A stretch of DNA of 52,035 nucleotides from Taibaiella soli (GCF_003236175.1 NZ_QKTW01000001.1:27589-79623); one strand, 5' to 3'; shown: positions 37,985-47,390, counted from the first letter of the stretch. Notes: a model not told the origin generated them from the sequence alone. Translations and numbers: made by a program.

Positions 37985-38362
37985 GGTGGCAAGATAGTGA
38001 GTTCTTCTGAGAGCTTCGCCAAATAACTTTTCAACAATTACATCTAAAGGGTTAAAACATCGGCCGTTACTACGTTATTAGCGTGAGTGTTCTCAAGGGT
38101 CACTCAATCGGCGAAACTCTTTAAACACAAATGTCCTTTCGAAACAGTTACGCCAGATTTGTCCTTTTGCCGCCAGCATTCTTTCTCCGGTTAAACTCCC
38201 TTGCGTCGCACGCTGCATCTCCGGCACTACTATTGATCATTGTCCGTACGATCTGAAAACAAGCCCGCATTGTACACTTTTATACATAAAGAGAAAAAAA
38301 GTGGAATACAATTTGAGTTATCCTCCGAAGTCGCACTCGACTTCATTCACAAAATAATTAAG
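37985..38362. other. 378-bp divergent intergenic region with dispersed hairpin
   Basis: Contains the hairpin at 38085-38105 and the leader of the outer-membrane barrel gene. An upstream in-frame start at 38240 exists for that gene, but the signal peptide begins at 38363. No other gene seen. Confidence 0.4.
38085..38105. repeat. dispersed hairpin GAGTG...CACTC, copy 2
   Basis: Arms GAGTG and CACTC with the inner order TTCTCAAGGGT, matching the element at 3013-3035 in arms and most inner bases. Confidence 0.4.
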
Positions 38363-38965
38363 ATGAAAAAACATTTACTGCGCCTCTCTGTACTATGCGC
38401 TGTTTTTAATGGCGTTGCCGCCCATGCTCAGACCGAGAAAGGAAATTTACTCGTTGGCTCTGACGTTTCGAACTTCAAACTGAATTTCCAAAAAGAAAAT
38501 ACAGCTTTCAGTATGAATATTTCTCCGAAACTGGGTTATTTCATCGAAGATAATATCGCTGTTGGCGGTTACGTTAATATCGATTTTTCAACCAGCGATG
38601 GCGCCTCCGACCTCGGCTATGGAGTTGGTGCATTCGGCCGTTATTATCTGAAGGATAAAAAAGTGCAGGTCTTAAAACGTTCTTGCTTTTTCGCGGAAGC
38701 CAATGCAGGTTTTGCAGGCAGAAATATTTCAGTAAAGGATGGTGGCAAAACAAACACAAACGGTCTGGGAATTGGTTTCGGTCCGGGATGGAGCTATTTC
38801 GTAACACCTAACATTGGCCTGGAAGCCTTGCTGAAATATAATATTGCCGCAGGTTTCGGCAACGCCACTACAAGCAATTCACTCGACTTCAATGTAGGTT
38901 TTCAGATTTACCTGCCGGGTAAAAAAATGCAGAAACAATTGAAATCAGATATTACACACCCATAG
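38363..38965 (+). CDS. small outer-membrane beta-barrel protein (OmpX/OprF-barrel type)
   Basis: A 200-residue protein with signal peptide MKKHLLRLSVLCAVFNGVAAHA (cleavage before Gln), then eight probable transmembrane strands (GNLLVGSDVSNFKLNF, FSMNISPKLGYFI, NIAVGGYVNIDF, GYGVGAFGRYYL, CFFAEANAGFAG, NGLGIGFGPGWSYFV, IGLEALLKYNI, SLDFNVGFQIYL). Porin-family type PF13505/PF13568. Function unknown; probably a structural or adhesive surface barrel. Confidence 0.83.
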   Translation: MKKHLLRLSVLCAVFNGVAAHAQTEKGNLLVGSDVSNFKLNFQKENTAFSMNISPKLGYFIEDNIAVGGYVNIDFSTSDGASDLGYGVGAFGRYYLKDKKVQVLKRSCFFAEANAGFAGRNISVKDGGKTNTNGLGIGFGPGWSYFVTPNIGLEALLKYNIAAGFGNATTSNSLDFNVGFQIYLPGKKMQKQLKSDITHP

Positions 38966-39010
38966 CCCCTAAAGGGTAACTCCTGCCCTGCTTCAATTTC
39001 CATCTTGATT

Positions 39011-39048
39011 AAAAGCGTCTCTATAACAATTATGGAGACGCTTTTTTT
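39011..39048 (+). terminator. intrinsic terminator of the outer-membrane barrel gene
   Basis: AAAAGCGTCTC / GAGACGCTTTT stem with inner ATA/TAT pairing and eight Ts. Confidence 0.88.
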
Positions 39049-39080
39049 CTTCAAAAGAAACCAGCTTCTAATTTTTGACT

Positions 39081-40562
39081 TTAGTTCGCTCCGCGCAAAC
39101 TGTCAACCGCATAAATTCTTACGGCGCGGAAATCTTCCAGAACATGCGTATAAAAATGCGTTTCTGCAAAATCTTTGTTTCTCGTACTGTACACGACTAT
39201 TTTATCACCAGCCGCTACATTCCATGGGGTCCACTGATCTCTGCGCGTCACCTTCATTCCCTTCAGTTCCATCACACGTATATACCAGATCAGATTGGTT
39301 TCACTGTAATCCATGATCAGTTTATAATTCTGGATATTGCGACTACCACGCAATGCGCTTTGCAGGAAGAAGCCCATTTCCTGGTTTTCCGCTTCCCATC
39401 GTTCTGTTTGTGGATTAAGCGTTTCATTAAGCATTTTACGAAACGGCACAAAACTGATAGCGGCCACCACAACCACAGAAACGAGCGCCGCCAGCCATAA
39501 CTTTTCCGAAAATCTTTTTTGCAAAAAAACCGTGAACAAATAAACGGGCACAGCTGCGAGCATCGCCATAAAAGGATACGCCGGCAATGCGTACCACAAA
39601 AATTTTGTACCTGCGGCGGAAATGATAATCAGAAAACTGAATGAAAAGAATGCAGCGAAAACAATGAAACGTTTCAGCGTTCTGTTTTTTATAAATATTG
39701 AAACACCAGTTCCAACCACCGCAAACGGCCACCAGTAAAGAAATCCGCGCCTGGCAATGTCATTTATATAGTAGCTGACCGGAAGTGGATCATTATTTAA
39801 AGAATGGAAGAAGCGACCCGAAACATCCAGCCCCCAGAAAGCTTTGAAAAAGCCAGGATCAGCTTGCTGACGAATAACAAAATAAACAGTAAGTGGAACA
39901 ATGCTCAATAAAGCGCCCCAATAAAACCGTGGCATTTTGAGTACAGTTGTCAGTTGTTTATTCCAGAGCGTATACAAAAACAAACCAGGCAAGATCATTA
40001 GCGCTGCAATACCTTTTGTAAGAAAAGCGATACTCAAAAAAGCAAACGTCTTGTTCAGATATTTCTTCTCTCCGGTTTGCAGAAACGCAAAATAAAAAAG
40101 ACCTGTTGCAGTAAGAGTCAAAGTGAGCAACGCGTCGTAGTCGCCGGTCCGCGTGCCGTGCAGCATTACATATCCAGATGATGACACCAGTATGATCGCA
40201 GCTATAATACCAAGCAATTGTTTTTTCAGAAACTCCCGGCAAAAACCAAATATCAATAAGCAGGTAAGCAGCGCAGCTATAGCCGACGGAAGCCGCAAAG
40301 AAAGTTCGCTATAACCAAACGTGCGCAGACTGAAAGCCTGGAGCCAGATCAATAGTGGTGGTTTCGGATTCCAGTAATCAGGCTGACCATCAAAAGTTGT
40401 GGTCACCCAATTGCCGCTTTGCACCATCTCAAATGCGTTATTGGCCAGCCGCTGCTCATCATACAACTGCAGCGGCGTTTCGTTAAGATGCCCGAATAAA
40501 GGCAACGCCACTATGCAGATAATCAGTAAATAAAGAATTACAGAGTATTTACGCAACAACAT
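39081..40562 (-). CDS. ArnT-like membrane glycosyltransferase (GT39/GT83 type)
   Basis: A ~493-residue polytopic inner-membrane enzyme of the GT-C fold that transfers a sugar from a polyprenyl-phosphate donor to lipid A, a glycan or a protein. The catalytic loop is clear: LYDEQRLANNAFEMVQSGNW (Asp-Glu pair), DYWNPKPPLLIWLQAFSLRT and GYSELSLRLPSAIAALLTC, all hallmarks of ArnT; RTGDYDALLTLTLTATGLF follows. About 11 membrane segments, then a soluble C-terminal domain. I chose the ATG at 40562; an upstream ATG at 40589 adds nine residues. It belongs to the same superfamily as the gene at 14172 but is a different subfamily. Confidence 0.87.
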   Translation of the reverse strand: MLLRKYSVILYLLIICIVALPLFGHLNETPLQLYDEQRLANNAFEMVQSGNWVTTTFDGQPDYWNPKPPLLIWLQAFSLRTFGYSELSLRLPSAIAALLTCLLIFGFCREFLKKQLLGIIAAIILVSSSGYVMLHGTRTGDYDALLTLTLTATGLFYFAFLQTGEKKYLNKTFAFLSIAFLTKGIAALMILPGLFLYTLWNKQLTTVLKMPRFYWGALLSIVPLTVYFVIRQQADPGFFKAFWGLDVSGRFFHSLNNDPLPVSYYINDIARRGFLYWWPFAVVGTGVSIFIKNRTLKRFIVFAAFFSFSFLIIISAAGTKFLWYALPAYPFMAMLAAVPVYLFTVFLQKRFSEKLWLAALVSVVVVAAISFVPFRKMLNETLNPQTERWEAENQEMGFFLQSALRGSRNIQNYKLIMDYSETNLIWYIRVMELKGMKVTRRDQWTPWNVAAGDKIVVYSTRNKDFAETHFYTHVLEDFRAVRIYAVDSLRGAN

Positions 40563-40747
40563 ATATTTAACGTATTCCCTGCAAAACAATAAAAATAAAT
40601 TGAAACCTCATCTAACGTCCGCTGAGGGAGAAGAACGTCCGCCAACAGCAAACGAAACAATCTGCACATGATATTTAGCCTTACCAAACTCAGAAGACGA
40701 AGCATGATAAGGCTATTCGCTGACACTACCCTTGATGGCTGGGATAA

Positions 40748-41191
40748 TTAGTGACTCACCAGATTCACCGTCATGCTGCGCTTATTATCTTCCAATGTTT
40801 CTATGCTGATCCATAAGTAAGGAAGCGGAAACAATTCGATCGCCTGTTCCGGCCATTCTACAAAACAATAGGCATCACTCAGCAATGCATCTTCCATTCC
40901 GGCATTGATGGCTTCGTCCGTATCTTTCACACGGTACCAGTCCATATGATAAATCTTATTGTCCATAGCATTTGCCTGGAAATGATACTCATTAATAAGC
41001 GCAAATGTGGGGCTGCTTACGGCATCGGTCACGCCCAGATATTCACAAAGCGTATGAACAAAAGTCGTTTTCCCTGCACCCAGCTCTCCGCTGAAAGCCA
41101 ATACTCTGTAGTGATGCGCGTATTGCCAAAACTGTTCGACAGCATTTTTAATTGTTACCAAAGAATAGGAAATTTGTAAAACTGGTGTCAT
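40748..41191 (-). CDS. tsaE: tRNA threonylcarbamoyladenosine biosynthesis ATPase TsaE
   Basis: A 147-residue P-loop protein that powers the TsaBD complex in making t6A37 of ANN-decoding tRNAs. Walker A GELGAGKTT (35-43), SSPTFALINEY (the switch region), YHMDWYRVKDTDEAINAGM and FVEWPEQA are family blocks. It is divergent from copA with only 36 bp between the two starts. Confidence 0.95.
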   Translation of the reverse strand: MTPVLQISYSLVTIKNAVEQFWQYAHHYRVLAFSGELGAGKTTFVHTLCEYLGVTDAVSSPTFALINEYHFQANAMDNKIYHMDWYRVKDTDEAINAGMEDALLSDAYCFVEWPEQAIELFPLPYLWISIETLEDNKRSMTVNLVSH

Positions 41192-41227
41192 AACTGGATA
41201 AATTCTGGTTGTGAAAATTTAAAGCTC

Positions 41228-43351
41228 ATGAACAAAACCTACGCAACGCGGATAGAAGGTATGACCTGCGGTAATTGTGCATTAACCGTTTCAAAATTAC
41301 TGGAGAAAAAAGGAATGACCAATATCTCTGTTAATGCTGTTTCCGGCGATGCAAATTTTACGGCTGCCGGAGATACGGACGTAGTGAAGATTTATGATGC
41401 GATTGACGGACTTGGTTACCACGTCATACGGGATACTGACGAAGCAGACATACATGCAGGCCATCATCATCACCAGAGCAAACACAATGACAATACATTA
41501 TTACTGATCTGCGCAGCATTTACCATTCCGCTTTTGCTGCACATGTTTATTTCCTGGCCGTTTCTCCACAATCCCTGGGTACAATTAGTTTTAGCAACCC
41601 CTGTATTTGCCATCGGCTGTTATTCTTTTATGCCCAGTGCGTTCCGTTCGCTGAAACATGGCATTCCCAACATGGATGTGCTGATTATGATCGGTGCATC
41701 GGCGGCTTATATTTATTCACTTGCGGGCTTGTTATTGACCAATCAGGCGCATCACTATCTTTTCTTCGAAACAACTGCAGCCATTATTACATTGGTCATG
41801 TTTGGCAACTGGCTGGAACGCCAAACCGTAAAATCTACTTCAGCTGCAATCGACGATCTCGTTCGTTTGCAGCCACAAAAAGCGCGCATTGTCATGACCG
41901 ACAGCATCGGCAAAGAAAGCGTGATGGAAGTAGAAAGCAAGTATGTACGTAACGGAGATGTAGTACTCGTAAACCATGGTGACAGCGTGCCGGTGGATGG
42001 CGTCATTGTACATGGCACTGCCCTGCTCGACGAACACATGATCACCGGCGAAAGTATGCCGGTGCAAAAAGAAATCAACGATGCCGTAGTTGGTGGCACA
42101 TTAGTACAGGAAGGAAATTTACGGGTAAAAGCAACGACCGTTGGGGCGGAGTCTGTGCTTAGTAACATCATTCGAATGGTGCGTGAAGCCCAGGCCACCA
42201 AACCGCCAATGCAGAAACTGGCGGATAAAATCAGCGCCATATTTGTTCCGGCGGTACTCGGTATTGCGCTCATCACTTTCCTGATCAACTACTTTGCGGT
42301 CTCCATCGATTTTGAACAGTCAATGATGCGTGCCATTGCTGTGATGGTTATCTCCTGCCCCTGTGCGATGGGACTTGCCACACCTGCTGCGGTAGCTGTA
42401 GGACTGGGACGCGCCGCGCGCAACGGCATTCTGGTAAAAGGCGGCGACACTTTGGAACGCATGAAAACGGTAAAGCAGATTGTGTTTGACAAAACAGGCA
42501 CACTGACCACCGGGCAATTACAAGTGGAACAAGTGGTAACAAACGGCATTGATGAAAATAACTTCCGATCCGTCGTTGTTGCGATAGAGCAACGTTCCTC
42601 ACATCCAATCGCGAAGTCCATTATTGCACAATGGAAAAATGTTCATCCTGTTTCGTTCCCCACAATAGAAGAAATAAAAGGCAAGGGCATGCAGGCCACA
42701 GATGAAAACGGCGATGTATGGCAACTTGGATCTGAACGCTGGCTGGGCACTGGCGCACCGTCCGGCCACGATCTTTACCTGGTAAAAAACGGGCATTATA
42801 CCGGAGCGTTAAGTATCAGTGATACGCTTCGCGATGATGCCAAAGAAACGATTGAAACATTGCACCGTCATGGCTACAAAACCATTTTACTCAGCGGCGA
42901 CAAAAAAGATAAATGCGAAAAAATAGCGGCAGCGCTCGGTATTGACGAAGTGTACAGCGAACAATCGCCCGAACAGAAAAATAACAGACTCGAATCGTAC
43001 ATAAAATCGGCCCCGACAGCAATGGTTGGTGATGGCATTAATGACGCACCGGCGTTAGCAAAAGCGACAGTCGGTATTTCCCTGAGCGATGCCACACATA
43101 TCGCCATGCAATCGGCCAACGTGATTTTGTCCAATAATAAACTTTCTTCTTTGCCAAAGGCTTTACGTCTTGGTATTTATACAGATCAAACCATCCGGCA
43201 AAACCTATTCTTGGCATTCTTTTATAATATCTGTGCCATTCCCATAGCAGCCGTAGGATTGCTTTCACCAACATGGGGTGCCGGCCTGATGGCCGTGAGC
43301 GATGTGGTTCTGATTTTAAACTCATTAAGGCTGGGCATTCGCCGCTTGTAG
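41228..43351 (+). CDS. copA: copper-translocating P1B-type ATPase
   Basis: A 707-residue inner-membrane ATPase exporting Cu+ (or Ag+). N-terminal HMA domain with GMTCGNC (Cys14, Cys17), a His-rich linker HAGHHHHQSKH (~83-93), eight membrane helices, the ion-path motif CPC (Cys377, Cys379) in ISCPCAMGLATPAAVAVG, phosphorylation Asp421 in DKTGTLTTG, SSHPIAKSII (the HP site), and GDGINDAPALAKA (~601). The last helices have NLFLAFFYNICAIPIAAVGL, as in Cu+ pumps. No copper regulator is adjacent. Confidence 0.95.
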   Translation: MNKTYATRIEGMTCGNCALTVSKLLEKKGMTNISVNAVSGDANFTAAGDTDVVKIYDAIDGLGYHVIRDTDEADIHAGHHHHQSKHNDNTLLLICAAFTIPLLLHMFISWPFLHNPWVQLVLATPVFAIGCYSFMPSAFRSLKHGIPNMDVLIMIGASAAYIYSLAGLLLTNQAHHYLFFETTAAIITLVMFGNWLERQTVKSTSAAIDDLVRLQPQKARIVMTDSIGKESVMEVESKYVRNGDVVLVNHGDSVPVDGVIVHGTALLDEHMITGESMPVQKEINDAVVGGTLVQEGNLRVKATTVGAESVLSNIIRMVREAQATKPPMQKLADKISAIFVPAVLGIALITFLINYFAVSIDFEQSMMRAIAVMVISCPCAMGLATPAAVAVGLGRAARNGILVKGGDTLERMKTVKQIVFDKTGTLTTGQLQVEQVVTNGIDENNFRSVVVAIEQRSSHPIAKSIIAQWKNVHPVSFPTIEEIKGKGMQATDENGDVWQLGSERWLGTGAPSGHDLYLVKNGHYTGALSISDTLRDDAKETIETLHRHGYKTILLSGDKKDKCEKIAAALGIDEVYSEQSPEQKNNRLESYIKSAPTAMVGDGINDAPALAKATVGISLSDATHIAMQSANVILSNNKLSSLPKALRLGIYTDQTIRQNLFLAFFYNICAIPIAAVGLLSPTWGAGLMAVSDVVLILNSLRLGIRRL

Positions 43352-43475
43352 CAGAAAAACACTATATGAACGGCTGATTTTAAGGATTCGTATTTGTTAT
43401 TTCGCGAGCCAAAGCCCTGACGGCCATTTTTTGCCTATATTCGTTATTATTCTTTTAAGTTTTTTGAAATAAATA

Positions 43476-44135
43476 ATGAATACAAGATTAATTTTTCCGG
43501 CACTGGCTGGATTGACGTTTTTATTGGGCGGATGCAGCACTTCAAAGAAAACGACCAACCAGTCCACGCGGCCATCCAGCGTGCCTGTATGTTCCAACAA
43601 CGCAAAGGATAGTCTGCAACTGGAATGGTACAAAGTAAACAACCCGCTGCAGTCAGACGTCCCCACCTATACCTTACCAACACACTTCAATACCTACGCT
43701 ATATCAACAGACCGGCAACTGAAAGCTTTTTTCATAAAAGCGAAAACAACTGCTGCGCCATTTTCCATGCCGTTATCCGGCCCGGACGATTGTCGTGCGT
43801 TTACAACGCAGGTATCAGGAACTATGTCTGCAGAGCTGGCGGCCAAATACCCTGAGATCGTATCACTGAAAGGCAGAAGCGATGCAAATGCCGATGCAGA
43901 TTTACGTCTGGACTATGACGGCAACCAAATGCGCGGACAGATAATCTGGAGCGGTAAAGTATATATCATAGATCCGGTAAAATACGGCAACAGCACAGTC
44001 TATATCGTATACGACAAAAATGATACGTCCGTACCGAAAAATTCTTTCGAATCGGACCCGACGAAGCAGCAGCAACCGCAAAAAAAGGACCAGCCGAAAT
44101 ACAATACGAAACCAAAATATGACGCCAACTACTAA
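43476..44135 (+). CDS. lipoprotein consisting of a stand-alone metalloprotease prodomain-like domain
   Basis: A 219-residue lipoprotein: MNTRLIFPALAGLTFLLGGC (lipobox LGGC, Cys20), Ser/Thr linker, a domain at ~71-185, and a Lys/Gln/Asn-rich tail. The domain aligns over its whole length with the prodomain (48-161) of the metalloprotease encoded next: FNTYAISTDRQLK / FLVYTANNQVLK, AELAAKYPEIVS / KNLSDRYPGINT, DADLRLDYDGNQMRGQI / TAKIDYTLSGFHAMI, VYIIDPVKYGNSTVYIVYDK / AFIDPYSNTNDGYYISYYKK. It has no protease domain. Prodomains keep such proteases inactive, so this may be a dedicated inhibitor or folding helper at the cell envelope (inference). Gap to the protease gene 35 bp, same strand, probably one operon. 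Confidence 0.8.
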   Translation: MNTRLIFPALAGLTFLLGGCSTSKKTTNQSTRPSSVPVCSNNAKDSLQLEWYKVNNPLQSDVPTYTLPTHFNTYAISTDRQLKAFFIKAKTTAAPFSMPLSGPDDCRAFTTQVSGTMSAELAAKYPEIVSLKGRSDANADADLRLDYDGNQMRGQIIWSGKVYIIDPVKYGNSTVYIVYDKNDTSVPKNSFESDPTKQQQPQKKDQPKYNTKPKYDANY

Positions 44136-44170
44136 TCGAGTTTAGTTAATAAAAATTCAACAAGAGCACA

Positions 44171-46432
44171 ATGAAGAAAATTATTACGCTGCTTTTATGT
44201 GCAGGCCTGACTTCGCCAGCTGTCTTCGCCAGCGATTACAGCAGCCTCTGGCAAAATGTAAATGCCAACCAGGTAGCCAGCACAGGCAAACAACTGCTCC
44301 ATCCTGACCAATTTCTCGTTTATACCGCCAATAATCAGGTACTGAAATCGCAATTGCTGAATATTTCCGAAGATCCGGCGATGGCGCAGGTAATTCAGTT
44401 GCCAATGCCAGATGGTTCATTCCGCTCGTTCAGAATCTGGCAGACACCGATGATGGAAAAAAACCTGAGCGACCGCTATCCGGGTATCAATACCTTCACG
44501 GCAGTGGCTACAGACAATAAAACTGTTACCGCGAAAATCGATTACACACTTTCTGGTTTTCACGCGATGATCTTCGACGGTGCCAATACAGCCTTCATTG
44601 ATCCATACAGCAATACCAACGATGGTTATTATATCTCTTACTACAAAAAGGATTATACACGACCTGCAGGTCAAACAATGGCTTGTACGGTGGGCAGCGA
44701 ACAGATTGCCGGCCAGACTGCCGAGCCAATCGCATTAAACAAAACCGGTCTGCCTGATCTTACACCGCTCAACCGCACCAACGGTACACAGAAAAAAACT
44801 TACCGTCTGGCGCTGGCTTGTACCGGCGAATATTCAGTTGCAGTTGCGGGCGCAAGTCCCACCAAAGCAGCAGTACTGAGCCATATGGTAACATCTATAA
44901 ACCGCGTGAACGGTGTATACGAACGCGAAGTAGCGGTTACCATGACGCTGATCGGCAATGAAGACACACTGATATTTCTCGATGGAACCACCGATCCTTA
45001 TACCAACAACAGTGGCGGCACCATGCTGGCAGAAAACCAACAAACCGTCACTAACCTTATCGGCACTGCCAATTATGACATCGGCCACGTATTCAGCACA
45101 GGCGGCGGCGGCGTTGCATTTCAGGGTTGCGTGTGCTCAGCATCTTACAAAGCAAGAGGTGTAACCGGTTCTGGCAGCCCGGTTGGCGATCCTTTTGACA
45201 TCGACTATGTAGCGCACGAAATGGGCCACCAATATGGTGCCGGTCACACATTCAATGCCAATACGGGTTCTTGTCAGGGTAATGCGGACACCACTATCTC
45301 GTATGAACCAGGCAGCGGTTCTACAATCATGGCGTACGCAGGCATCTGCGGCGCAGGTGATAATCTGCAGCAGCACAGCGATGCCTATTTCCATGCAGCC
45401 AGTCTGAATCAGATCTCCAACTATATCACAACAGGTTATGGCAGCACTTGTGCTGTAGCAAGCAGTACAGGTAATACACCGAACACTGTTGGCGCATTCA
45501 ACGCATCGTACAACATCCCGTTCAAAACACCATTTGAATTAACAGCTCCTGCAGCAATCGATGCAACAGCAGACACGCTTACCTACTGCTGGGAAGAATG
45601 GGATCTCGGAGATTTCAATACATCATTTGCCCCGACTCGCCGCTTCGGACCAATCTTCCGTTCATTCACTCCGGATAGCTCCAGCACACGCGTGTTTCCA
45701 ACACCGGTAAAATTGCTCGCGAATATCACTTCTTACCTGGGTGAAAAACTGCCGGATACTTCCCGCAAACTTTGCTTCCGTCTTACAACCAGAGATATCT
45801 TCAATGGACTTGGTTGCTTTAATTTCCCTACCGATTCCATCCATCTAAATGTTGTGTACACAACAACACCGTTCACAGTTACCAGTCCAAACACAGCTGT
45901 AAACTGGACGGGTGCTACGCAGCAAACTATTACATGGAATATATCAGGCACAAATGCAGCCCCGATCAGCTGTGACAGCGTGACCATTTATCTGTCGGTA
46001 GATGGTGGTTATAACTATCCGTACACAGTAGCTACTGTGCCGAATAATGGATCCGCAACTGTAACGATTCCAAATGTGGCCACTACCACTAAGGGTCGCA
46101 TCAAGGTGAAAGGCAACAACAATGTGTTCTTTAATATCAACAACACAAACATCACACTTACCTACAATCAGACCGCTGGTGTACCAACAATCGTGAACAA
46201 TGCTGATATCAAAATTTATCCGGTGCCAGCATCAGATGTTGTAAACATCAGCAACAACACACGTTCTGTACTTCAGTCAACCGTAATCAACAGTGTTGGC
46301 CAAACGGTATGGAAAGGCACCATTACACAAACTGCTGCAATCGCAGTGAACAGCTGGGCAAAAGGCATGTACTATATCCGCATGACCGACGAAAAAGGAC
46401 AACAGTCTGTAGCGAATTTTGTGGTGAAATAA
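44171..46432 (+). CDS. secreted reprolysin-like zinc metalloprotease with T9SS type A sorting tail
   Basis: A 753-residue extracellular protease. Signal peptide (1-20), prodomain (~45-165), catalytic metzincin domain ~200-430 with HEMGHQYGAGH (His349, Glu350, His353, His359; HExxHxxGxxH) and a following SGSTIMAYAGICG Met-turn, then beta-rich modules (~430-680; PFTVTSPNTAVNWTGAT, a Ser/Thr-rich fibronectin-like stretch) and a C-terminal sorting domain (~683-753: IKIYPVPASDVVNIS ... WAKGMYYIRMTDEKGQQSVAN). It should be exported by type IX secretion and either anchored or released. The preceding lipoprotein carries a copy of its prodomain. Confidence 0.93.
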   Translation: MKKIITLLLCAGLTSPAVFASDYSSLWQNVNANQVASTGKQLLHPDQFLVYTANNQVLKSQLLNISEDPAMAQVIQLPMPDGSFRSFRIWQTPMMEKNLSDRYPGINTFTAVATDNKTVTAKIDYTLSGFHAMIFDGANTAFIDPYSNTNDGYYISYYKKDYTRPAGQTMACTVGSEQIAGQTAEPIALNKTGLPDLTPLNRTNGTQKKTYRLALACTGEYSVAVAGASPTKAAVLSHMVTSINRVNGVYEREVAVTMTLIGNEDTLIFLDGTTDPYTNNSGGTMLAENQQTVTNLIGTANYDIGHVFSTGGGGVAFQGCVCSASYKARGVTGSGSPVGDPFDIDYVAHEMGHQYGAGHTFNANTGSCQGNADTTISYEPGSGSTIMAYAGICGAGDNLQQHSDAYFHAASLNQISNYITTGYGSTCAVASSTGNTPNTVGAFNASYNIPFKTPFELTAPAAIDATADTLTYCWEEWDLGDFNTSFAPTRRFGPIFRSFTPDSSSTRVFPTPVKLLANITSYLGEKLPDTSRKLCFRLTTRDIFNGLGCFNFPTDSIHLNVVYTTTPFTVTSPNTAVNWTGATQQTITWNISGTNAAPISCDSVTIYLSVDGGYNYPYTVATVPNNGSATVTIPNVATTTKGRIKVKGNNNVFFNINNTNITLTYNQTAGVPTIVNNADIKIYPVPASDVVNISNNTRSVLQSTVINSVGQTVWKGTITQTAAIAVNSWAKGMYYIRMTDEKGQQSVANFVVK

Positions 46433-46457
46433 ATTAGAAAGGCAAAAGTTAAAATCT

Positions 46458-46494
46458 AAAAACGGGTCCGCTCATAATGGGGACCCGTTTTTTT
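46458..46494 (+). terminator. intrinsic terminator of the metalloprotease gene
   Basis: AAAACGGGTCC / GGACCCGTTTT stem (46458-46469 with 46481-46494) and a run of Ts. Confidence 0.88.
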
Positions 46495-46568
46495 ATACGT
46501 TGTACTCAAACATCTGATGTTTCAGCATACAGGTATTGTATTCCACGGCTTTTATTTTTTTTATTTTT

Positions 46569-46647
46569 CGGCGTGCCCCTTCGGGTCGCGCTATCCGCTG
46601 CAAGTCCTCGCTCCGCGTTGCTGCACTGTGGGCTTTCCGCTGCTATT
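46569..46647. repeat. GC-rich dispersed intergenic element
   Basis: A 79-base segment (from CGGCGTGCCCCTTCGGGTCG to GGCTTTCCGCTGCTATT) in an otherwise AT-rich spacer. From memory, near-identical segments recur in intergenic regions of many Bacteroidota, where they give rise to spurious ORFs. Whether it is transcribed as a structured RNA is unknown. Confidence 0.5.
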
Positions 46648-46681
46648 GTAACCTTACCCGTTTTGTAACCTTACCCGTTTT
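46648..46681. repeat. two tandem copies of a 17-bp word
   Basis: GTAACCTTACCCGTTTT repeated exactly at 46648-46664 and 46665-46681. Confidence 0.85.
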
Positions 46682-46738
46682 AAAACATACCTAAGTTAGA
46701 ATAAACTCTGTAACCTTTTGTATAGATGTCGATATCTT

Positions 46739-47047
46739 CTAGTTTGTGTAGTTCAATTTGAGTTTGTTAATAAAAATTGCTTCGTCTGGAAATACTGCTG
46801 TGTAATAATCTGTAGTTTCTTTCCAGTGTTGAGTTATGGCATTTTTCCCCTTAGTTGTCAGTGTAAATTTGCCAAGACCATTCGTGTACTGAGCATCAAT
46901 TAGCTTTTCGTCGCATAGATTCTTTATTAAGTTATCGCAAGAAATAATTTTAAACTTCCATGCGAGAATCTTGCATAGTTGATATGAATTGGAAAATTCA
47001 TCTCTATTATCTAAAATTAAAAGTGCTATTATTTTTTCCTGGTTCAT
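46739..47047 (-). CDS. small winged-helix-like protein of unknown function
   Basis: A 102-residue protein with a pattern that suggests a winged-helix fold: EKIIALLILDNRDEF, a central helix ISCDNLIKNLCDEKLIDA and GLGKFTLTTKGKNAI (the wing plus T-KGK that often ends such domains). No signal peptide. AT-rich, like the other small genes here. It is the last member of a row of small minus-strand genes downstream of the rhs gene, so it may be an orphan immunity or regulatory protein; there is no direct evidence for either. Confidence 0.55.
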   Translation of the reverse strand: MNQEKIIALLILDNRDEFSNSYQLCKILAWKFKIISCDNLIKNLCDEKLIDAQYTNGLGKFTLTTKGKNAITQHWKETTDYYTAVFPDEAIFINKLKLNYTN

Positions 47048-47151
47048 ATATGATTACTGTTGTTATTGTTCGTAAGCTTTGTTTCCAGCATCTATTGCTC
47101 CTTTTGTATATAATTTCCGTTCGTAGTCACGGTGATACATTCCCTGTTCCC
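47048..47151. other. short AT-rich spacer before the 80-bp repeat
   Basis: Non-coding leader of the small winged-helix-like gene; no clear promoter seen. Confidence 0.3.
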
Positions 47152-47231
47152 GCTGTTCGACATGTTAGCGTAGCGCATGTCGAACTATAAATAATTAGGA
47201 TTTTGTAATCCCATTCAATGTAAAATCGATA
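47152..47231. repeat. 80-bp RHS-locus repeat, copy A
   Basis: Differs from copy B (47955-48034) by one base in 80. It contains the hairpin GTTCGACATG (47155-47164) / CATGTCGAAC (47176-47185) and a second small stem GGATT-TTGT-AATCC. It directly abuts the orphan rhs core fragment. Confidence 0.92.
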
Positions 47232-47386
47232 CGGATGCGCTGCCCGCCGGAGTATTGATAAGAAGCCTCCACCTGGCCTCCGCCAAAGGAGGAGGAAGTG
47301 TAGTGCAGCTCATTGAGCCCATTGAACTGCATCGTTTGCAGATGCAGCAGATGCGGCATCGTGATCATATTACCACGGGCGTCGTG
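47195..47386 (-). pseudogene. orphan rhs core fragment
   Basis: About 155 bases (47231-47386) match the rhs gene at 50083-50230 with a 9-base insertion; in translation DARGNMITMPHLL, MQFNGLNELHYTSSS, FGGGQVEASYQYSGGQRI. The frame then continues into repeat copy A (IDFTLNGITKS) and stops at 47197-47195. It has no start of its own and is the remnant of another rhs allele, left by recombination or deletion. Confidence 0.85.
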
Positions 47387-47390
47387 GCAT

